Below, piece after piece: positions 59,838 through 64,000 of a stretch of DNA of 64,000 nt. The stretch comes from Acidobacteriota bacterium (GTDB taxonomy: Bacteria > Acidobacteriota > Blastocatellia > Pyrinomonadales > Pyrinomonadaceae): the NCBI GenBank assembly GCA_020199775.1, contig JAIVJZ010000001.1:124001-188000 (forward strand). Direction: 5' to 3'. The notes under the pieces were generated by a model that saw nothing but the letters and a program-made list of their open reading frames with translations, was not told the DNA's origin and ran no database searches. Positions within the stretch are counted from its first letter, which is position 1. Each line of letters begins with the position of its first letter. A program made the position numbers and the translations under genes.

Positions 59838-60881
59838 ATGCGCTTCGAGTATTATCACGCGGGCATGGAGGACGTGCCGAAACTCTCGGTTGACGGTCTC
59901 GTCCCGAACAGCGTCCACTTCTCACACTGGCAGGGCAACGAGACGCACGCCTCGGTCAAGGCGGACAGTTCGACCGAGATCGCTTTGAACGTCGTCGCCT
60001 CGCCCGCGCGCGCCGAGTTGACGCGAGGGCTGGAACTCGTTACCAACAACCATTTCGATACGGACGGCGTGCTCTCCGTCTGGACGATGCTCACGGGCGA
60101 GCGCGCTCTCGACCTGCGCGCCGCCCTTGTCGCCGCCGCCGAGGCGGGCGACTTCTCCGCGAACACGGGCGCGCAGGCGATTCGCGCGAGCCTCGTCTTG
60201 CAGGGCGGCGACGGCTTCGTGCCGGATGCCGGGGTCGCCTCGCCGCTCGCGCGCCACCTGTCCGGCGGCGCGGCGGTGGACGAGGCACGCGCCTACGCGC
60301 TGGCGCTGCCCGAAGTGGAACGCGTCGTCACGCGCACGAATTATTACGAGCACCTGTGGCACGACGAGTGGGAGAAGATCGAGGCGTCGCTGGAGAGTTT
60401 CGCGAGCGGCGCGTCGCGCGTGGAAGAGGACGCAGAGACGGGTCTGTCTTTCATCACCCTCGGCCGCGACCTCTACGGCGTGAAGGGTTTCACGCCGACG
60501 CGTCACGCCGCGCCTTTCACGGCCATCACCGAGCACGCGCGCGGGCGCGTCTATCTCATCGCGATCCCGCTCCCGGACGGCTGGGGCTACCGCGTAGACT
60601 ATCCCTATTACTCCTGGGCGGAGACGGTGATGCGCCCGCGCATCACGCGACCCGACTTTGCGCCGCTCGTCGCGCGGCTCGACCGGATGGAGCAGAACCG
60701 CGAGGCGCGTTGGCAACTCGACACCGAGGGACTCAGTTCGGCCTTCAACTTCGTTGACGGCGACGGCACGCTCCGCGCCTCAAGCCTCGCGCCCGAAAAG
60801 ATCGCAGACCACGTGCGCGCCGCCCTGCGCGGGGGGGCGGAATCGCCGGCCGTGCGTGATCAGTTGTCAGTTGGATCGTGA
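59838..60881 (+). CDS. DUF6687-like protein
   Basis: A 347-residue soluble protein starting MRFEYYHAGMEDVPKLSVDG and continuing NSVHFSHWQGNETHASVKAD, with VTNNHFDTDGVLSVW in the middle; this matches my memory of DUF6687. The His-Phe-Asp-x-Asp segment is reminiscent of metal sites in phosphoesterases of the DHH/DHHA group, but that is inference. No signal or membrane span is present. GGAGGAAAGGAG lies upstream of the ATG. Confidence 0.6.
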   Translation: MRFEYYHAGMEDVPKLSVDGLVPNSVHFSHWQGNETHASVKADSSTEIALNVVASPARAELTRGLELVTNNHFDTDGVLSVWTMLTGERALDLRAALVAAAEAGDFSANTGAQAIRASLVLQGGDGFVPDAGVASPLARHLSGGAAVDEARAYALALPEVERVVTRTNYYEHLWHDEWEKIEASLESFASGASRVEEDAETGLSFITLGRDLYGVKGFTPTRHAAPFTAITEHARGRVYLIAIPLPDGWGYRVDYPYYSWAETVMRPRITRPDFAPLVARLDRMEQNREARWQLDTEGLSSAFNFVDGDGTLRASSLAPEKIADHVRAALRGGAESPAVRDQLSVGS

Positions 60882-60950
60882 TTCGTGCGTCGGTGGTTGA
60901 AGATTCGAGCGGGCGACCGGCCACGGACGACCGGCAAAGCACAGTTTTTT

Positions 60951-61871
60951 ATGTACGACGTGATCATCATCGGGGCGGGGGCGGCGGGCCTGTCGGCCGC
61001 GCTCTGGTGCGAGGAGTTGGGGCTGGACGCGCTCGTGCTCGAAGCGGGCGCGGAGGTGGGCGGGCAACTGCTGAACGTCTACAACCCCATCAATAATTAC
61101 CTCGGCCTGCGCGCGGCGAACGGGCGCGAGTTGCGCGACATCTTCGCCGCGCAGATCGAAGACGCGGAGTTTGACCTGTGGACTGAAACCGAGATCGAGA
61201 GTGTTGACCTGAGAGCCAAACGCGTCGCGCTCAGGAGCGGCGAAGAGTTGCAGTCAATCGGCCTCATGCTCGCGACGGGCGTCAGGCGTCGTCGCTTAGG
61301 GATTCCGGGCGAGGCCGAACTGGCGGGGCGCGGCGTGGTCGATTCCGTGATGCGCGACCGCGAACTGCTCGCGGGGCAGGACGTGTGCGTCGTCGGCGGC
61401 GGCGACGCGGCGGCGGAGAATGCCCTCTTGCTGGCGGAAGTTTGCCCGACCGTCACGCTCGTCCATCGCGGCAAACGCCTGTCGGCGCGCGCCGAGTTTA
61501 TCGAACGCCTGCGCTCGGAGCATTGCGTCACGATCTTCACGGAGTCGGAAGCGCAACGCATCATCGGCACGGAGCGCGTCGAGGCGATAGAGATTTTGCG
61601 GCGCGGCGCGATCAAGCCTTTTCAGATGGCCGTCGGCGGCGTGCTCGTGCGCGTCGGCGTCCAGCCGAACGACGAACTGTTTCGCGGCCAGTTGGAACAA
61701 GACGCGCGCGGCTACGTCGCGGTGACGAGCGCGCAGGAGACGAGCGTCGAGAACGTGTTTGCCATCGGCGACATCTCCAACCCGCTGAGCCCCACCGTCA
61801 GCAGCGCGACGGGCGCGGGCGCGACCGCCGCAAAGGTGTTGGCCGCGCGGCTCGGTCACAACCGTCAGTAG
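60951..61871 (+). CDS. thioredoxin-reductase-like flavoprotein lacking the CxxC
   Basis: A 306-residue FAD/NAD(P) oxidoreductase: YDVIIIGAGAAGLSAALWCE at the start, LATGVRRRRLGIPGE, the second dinucleotide motif CVVGGGDAAAENALLLAE and the FAD motif VFAIGDISNPLSP. Where thioredoxin reductases have CATCDG between GRGV and the second fold, this protein has SVMRDR, so it cannot form the redox disulphide. This type resembles ferredoxin/flavodoxin-NADP reductases of the YumC class, and the [2Fe-2S] protein at 59315 is a possible partner. ATG 60951 is chosen because the fold starts at once. A rhodanese gene follows. Confidence 0.85.
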   Translation: MYDVIIIGAGAAGLSAALWCEELGLDALVLEAGAEVGGQLLNVYNPINNYLGLRAANGRELRDIFAAQIEDAEFDLWTETEIESVDLRAKRVALRSGEELQSIGLMLATGVRRRRLGIPGEAELAGRGVVDSVMRDRELLAGQDVCVVGGGDAAAENALLLAEVCPTVTLVHRGKRLSARAEFIERLRSEHCVTIFTESEAQRIIGTERVEAIEILRRGAIKPFQMAVGGVLVRVGVQPNDELFRGQLEQDARGYVAVTSAQETSVENVFAIGDISNPLSPTVSSATGAGATAAKVLAARLGHNRQ

Positions 61872-61976
61872 TCTGTCGTGCGCGGTCAGTTGTCAGGAGT
61901 TCGAGATTAGTTGTTCAATTCTATCTTTCGCGACTTGTATGAGAACCACGGACTACTAACCGCGCACAGCGGACAA
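61865..61976. repeat. imperfect hairpin between flavoprotein and rhodanese genes
   Basis: GTCAGTAGTCTGTCGTGCGC and GGTCAGTTGTC on the left (61864-61894) face GGACTACTAACCGCGCACAG and CGGACAA on the right (61950-61976). The arms share GCGCGGT and TAGTC words. It separates the flavoprotein and rhodanese genes. Confidence 0.6.
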
Positions 61977-61983
61977 TTTTTTG

Positions 61984-62307
61984 ATGAACTACAAAACGGC
62001 CACCCCGTCGGAGTTTGCGGAGCGCGTCGCACGCGGCGAGCGCGTGCGTCTGATTGACGTGCGCGAGCCGGAGGAATTTGAGCTGGCGCGCGTCGAGGGC
62101 GCGGAGCTTTTGCCGCTCAGCCGTTTTCAGGAGTGGGCTGCCGCGCTCGACGCGGAGGAAGAGATCGTGGTGATGTGCCACCACGGAATTCGCAGCGCGC
62201 AGGTCTGCGCCTATCTCGCGGGGCAGGGTTTTACGAAGATGGTCAATCTGGCGGGCGGCATCGAGCGTTGGTCTTGTGAAGTTGACCGCCGCGTGCCGCG
62301 ATATTGA
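61984..62307 (+). CDS. cytoplasmic rhodanese-like sulfurtransferase domain protein
   Basis: A 107-residue single-domain protein: VRLIDVREPEEFELARVEGA, then the active-site loop VVMCHHGIRSAQVCAYLAGQ with Cys at about residue 61, and MVNLAGGIERW. The loop C-H-H-G-x-R-S is canonical for persulfide-forming sulfurtransferases of the GlpE/ThiI type. ATG 61984 gives the expected short N-terminus. Unlike the rhodanese at 30794 it has no signal peptide and no in-frame UGA. Confidence 0.92.
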   Translation: MNYKTATPSEFAERVARGERVRLIDVREPEEFELARVEGAELLPLSRFQEWAAALDAEEEIVVMCHHGIRSAQVCAYLAGQGFTKMVNLAGGIERWSCEVDRRVPRY

Positions 62308-62310
62308 AGG

Positions 62311-62382
62311 GGTAAGCAGTAAGCAGTAAGCGGTGAGCAGTACGAAAACTGTTTTTACTGCTCACTGTTCACTGCTCACTTG
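62311..62382. repeat. GTAAGCAGT/GTGAGCAGT-word hairpin
   Basis: GTAAGCAGTAAGCAGTAAGC and GGTGAGCAGT (62312-62341) meet TACTGCTCACTGTTCACTGC (62356-62375). GAAAACTGTTTT closes the top. It lies between the rhodanese and DinB genes. Confidence 0.85.
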
Positions 62383-62394
62383 TCAGGGACGAAA

Positions 62395-62874
62395 ATGGAT
62401 AATCCAGAGTCAATTATCACGATGTTGGATAACGCGCCGTGCGTGATCGTGCCGCTGGTGCGGGAAGTCGCGCCGGAGGTGTTGAAGCGCAGGCCGCGCC
62501 CGGAGAAGTGGTCGGTGCACGAGCACGCGTGCCATCTGGCCGAGGTGCAGCCGATGTTTACGACGCGCCTTGAGTTGATGTTGAACGACCCGCAGCCGCG
62601 CATCACGCCGTACCAGCCGGGCGCGGACGACGAGGCGGGCGCGCTGCTCAAGTTGAATTTGAACGACGCGCTCGAACGCTTCACGCGCGAGCGCGCGCAA
62701 CTCGTCGAAGAGTTGCGGGACTTGACGGCCGAGGACTGGCAGCGCACGGCCGAACACCCAGAGTACGCGCATTATTCCGTCTTCATCATGTTCCGCCACC
62801 TCGCGCTCCACGACATGCTCCACTCTTATCGCATCGAGGAACTTTTGTTGAAGCGCGATTGGGAAACAGGGTGA
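62395..62874 (+). CDS. DinB-family protein
   Basis: A 159-residue four-helix-bundle protein. Metal-site His are in HEHACHLAEVQPMF and the late FRHLALHDMLHSYRI, and WSVHEHACHLAE is the common DinB-2 box. Family members are thiol-dependent metalloenzymes or detoxifying transferases; the substrate is unknown. ATG 62395 with AGGGAC upstream is preferred over TTG 62380. Its stop overlaps the first base of the next hairpin. Confidence 0.88.
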   Translation: MDNPESIITMLDNAPCVIVPLVREVAPEVLKRRPRPEKWSVHEHACHLAEVQPMFTTRLELMLNDPQPRITPYQPGADDEAGALLKLNLNDALERFTRERAQLVEELRDLTAEDWQRTAEHPEYAHYSVFIMFRHLALHDMLHSYRIEELLLKRDWETG

Positions 62875-62957
62875 TTGCGGATTTCGGAATGCGAATTGCG
62901 GATTAAAAAGCAGCAGCGTGTTTTCTAATCCGCAATCCGCATTCCGAAATCCGCAAT
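62874..62957. repeat. 32-bp near-perfect inverted repeat of ATTGCGGATT words
   Basis: Arms 62874-62905 and 62926-62957 pair with one mismatch in 32 bp over a 20-base loop whose ends (AAAA, TTTT) can extend the stem. The word ATTGCGGATT occurs twice per arm, with the second copy slightly altered. The left arm begins at the DinB stop codon and the right arm ends just before TATAATG of the next gene. Confidence 0.92.
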
Positions 62958-62965
62958 GGGCTATA

Positions 62966-63409
62966 ATGTCTGAAATGGAAAACAGCGCAGGCGCGGCCTA
63001 CACGGCGGAGCACGCCGCCGCCTACCCCGGCGATTATCTGGCGGGGATTGATCTTTACAACGCGGGCGAGTTTCACGCGGCGCACGACGCCTGGGAGGCG
63101 CGCTGGGTGGACGAAGCCGGGCCGCGGGAGAAACTTTTTTTGCAGGCGATGATCCAGTCGGCCGTGGCCTTTCATCATCTGGAAATCGGGCGGCGCGGGG
63201 CGGCGCGACGGATGTACCTGATGGCGAAAGAGAAGTTTGCGCGTTTGGGGACGCCCTGCTTCATGTCGCTCGACCTCGTGGATTATCAAGCGCAACTCGA
63301 CCACGCCCTCGCGTGGCTCGCGAGCGTGGCCGACCCGCGCGAGTTGGCGATGCCGGAAATGCAGTTGCCGACGATCAGGCTGCTGCCGGAAGTGATGGAG
63401 TACGATTGA
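62966..63409 (+). CDS. DUF309 protein
   Basis: A 147-residue helical protein: GIDLYNAGEFHAAHDAWEARW near residue 30 is the DUF309 signature, followed by KLFLQAMIQSAVAFHHLEIG. Function is unknown. ATG 62966 is part of TATAATG (62962-62968); if that is a -10 box, transcription would begin near ATG 62975 and the message would be leaderless with a 144-residue product. Its stop overlaps the next ATG (TGATG). Confidence 0.88.
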   Translation: MSEMENSAGAAYTAEHAAAYPGDYLAGIDLYNAGEFHAAHDAWEARWVDEAGPREKLFLQAMIQSAVAFHHLEIGRRGAARRMYLMAKEKFARLGTPCFMSLDLVDYQAQLDHALAWLASVADPRELAMPEMQLPTIRLLPEVMEYD

Positions 63410-63987
63410 TGGAGGCGAAGCTCGGCGAACACAACACGGGGGCGGCCGCCGGGAACGTCGCCCGCGCACGGGCGGACGAAGCGGCGGGGCGCGCAACAGG
63501 CGCGGCGTCCAATGCGCTCGGCGACGCGCGCTTGTTGCTGCTCGGCGTGTGGCTCGGGGCGGCGGTCTTCTTCAGTTTCGCGGTCGCGCCGTCGGCGTTC
63601 GCCGTGCTCCCCGCGCGTGAGTTGGCGGGCGCAATCGTCACGCGCACCATCGGGATCGTGAACGTCGGCGGCTTCGTCATCGCGCTGGCGCTTCTGGCGA
63701 CGGCGTTCGCGCGCGGAAGAGGCGCGGCGACGAAGCACGCGTGGACTGTGGAAGTGTTCGCGCTCGCGCTCGTCGCGCTGGCGACGGCCGCCGGTCACTG
63801 GGTTGTCGCCGCGCGCATGGCTGCGCTCCGCGTCGCGATGGGACGCCCGATTGACGAAGTGGCCGCGGGCGATCCGCTGCGGCTCGCCTTCAACAGCCTG
63901 CACGGCTATTCGGTCGCCGCGATGACGACGGCCATGCTCGCCGCCGTCGTGGCGTTCATCTTGATCGCGCGGCGCAACCGAAATTAA
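63409..63987 (+). CDS. DUF4149-like membrane protein
   Basis: A 192-residue protein with a hydrophilic N-terminus of about 37 residues and four spans (LLLLGVWLGAAVFFSFAVAP, VGGFVIALALLATAF, VFALALVALATAAGHWVVAA, AMLAAVVAFILIA). GVWLGAAVFFSFAVAPSAF and the RLAFNSLHGYS segment near the last span are DUF4149/TMEM205-type landmarks. Function is unknown. It is coupled to the DUF309 gene by the TGATG overlap. Confidence 0.82.
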   Translation: MEAKLGEHNTGAAAGNVARARADEAAGRATGAASNALGDARLLLLGVWLGAAVFFSFAVAPSAFAVLPARELAGAIVTRTIGIVNVGGFVIALALLATAFARGRGAATKHAWTVEVFALALVALATAAGHWVVAARMAALRVAMGRPIDEVAAGDPLRLAFNSLHGYSVAAMTTAMLAAVVAFILIARRNRN

Positions 63988-64000
63988 GTTTCAAGTTTCA
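63986..64000. repeat. start of a further TTTCAAG repeat, cut by window end
   Basis: The final bases AAGTTTCAAGTTTCA are the same words as the arrays at 15317 and 18288. The rest lies beyond the window. Confidence 0.7.

Noticed and set aside
60951-61871. Thioredoxin reductase as partner of the Sec candidates
   Set aside because: The CxxC motif is absent, so it cannot reduce thioredoxin-like partners by the usual mechanism.
61984-62307. Second rhodanese as a further selenoprotein
   Set aside because: Its active-site Cys (CHHGIRS) is encoded by a Cys codon and the frame has no internal UGA.

Overview
The window is GC-rich chromosomal DNA that looks like Acidobacteriota, probably class Blastocatellia. 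The evidence is a large Oar-type TonB receptor with a carboxypeptidase-regulatory N-terminus, a VWA protein of the acidobacterial VWFA-related type, and a Ser/Thr kinase fused to a TolB-like domain and TPR repeats. I have no 16S sequence, so this placement is inference.

Layout. 0-7.6 kb: end of a GcvT/YgfZ-like gene, a DUF72 protein, a methyltransferase, a large TonB receptor and two envelope proteins. 7.9-15.3 kb: a cobalamin block with a B12 riboswitch and terminator, a BtuB-like receptor, a DUF5522 protein, BtuF, BtuD, BtuC and an ATP:cob(I)alamin adenosyltransferase. 15.4-23.5 kb: YjbQ, a sensor histidine kinase, BioY and two adjacent unlike membrane pyrophosphatases. 23.7-24.6 kb: a less GC-rich patch with a ribbon-helix-helix-like gene and a phage-type antisense RNA/leader in front of a 103-aa orphan. 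24.6-32.4 kb: CstA, a saccharopine-dehydrogenase-like enzyme with an amino-acid permease, a rhodanese lipoprotein interrupted by UGA, and an EamA exporter. 32.6-34.7 kb: PerR-like regulator, operator and catalase. 35.8-37.8 kb: an AT-richer island with a matrixin-type protease. 37.8-45.6 kb: a double flavoprotein, an orphan 470-aa protein, a small Cys-rich secreted protein, a DUF445 protein and an L,D-transpeptidase. 45.7-47.9 kb: a secreted-protein gene inserted behind an M15 peptidase with duplication of the peptidase gene's end. 48-54.6 kb: Dam-type methylase, VWA protein, XseA, a DUF2939-like protein, XseB and a polyprenyl synthase. 54.7-64 kb: phosphoesterase, Ser/Thr kinase, a glutaredoxin whose frame continues through UGA, ferredoxin-like protein, flavoprotein, rhodanese, DinB, DUF309 and DUF4149 proteins.

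The main discovery candidates are three. First, two redox genes (rhodanese at 30.9 kb, glutaredoxin at 58.9 kb) carry an in-frame UGA where I expect a Cys, each followed at nearly the same distance by a 5-bp hairpin with the same CGUGC loop; this suggests selenocysteine insertion. Second, 24.07-24.28 kb resembles the C4 / P4-CI antisense RNAs of phages: promoter, short terminated RNA, and a leader complementary to its loop. Third, many gene junctions hold large near-perfect hairpins whose arms are built from short degenerate tandem words, a different word family at each group of sites.

Many open frames opposite the genes are shadows of GC-rich codon usage and are left out.
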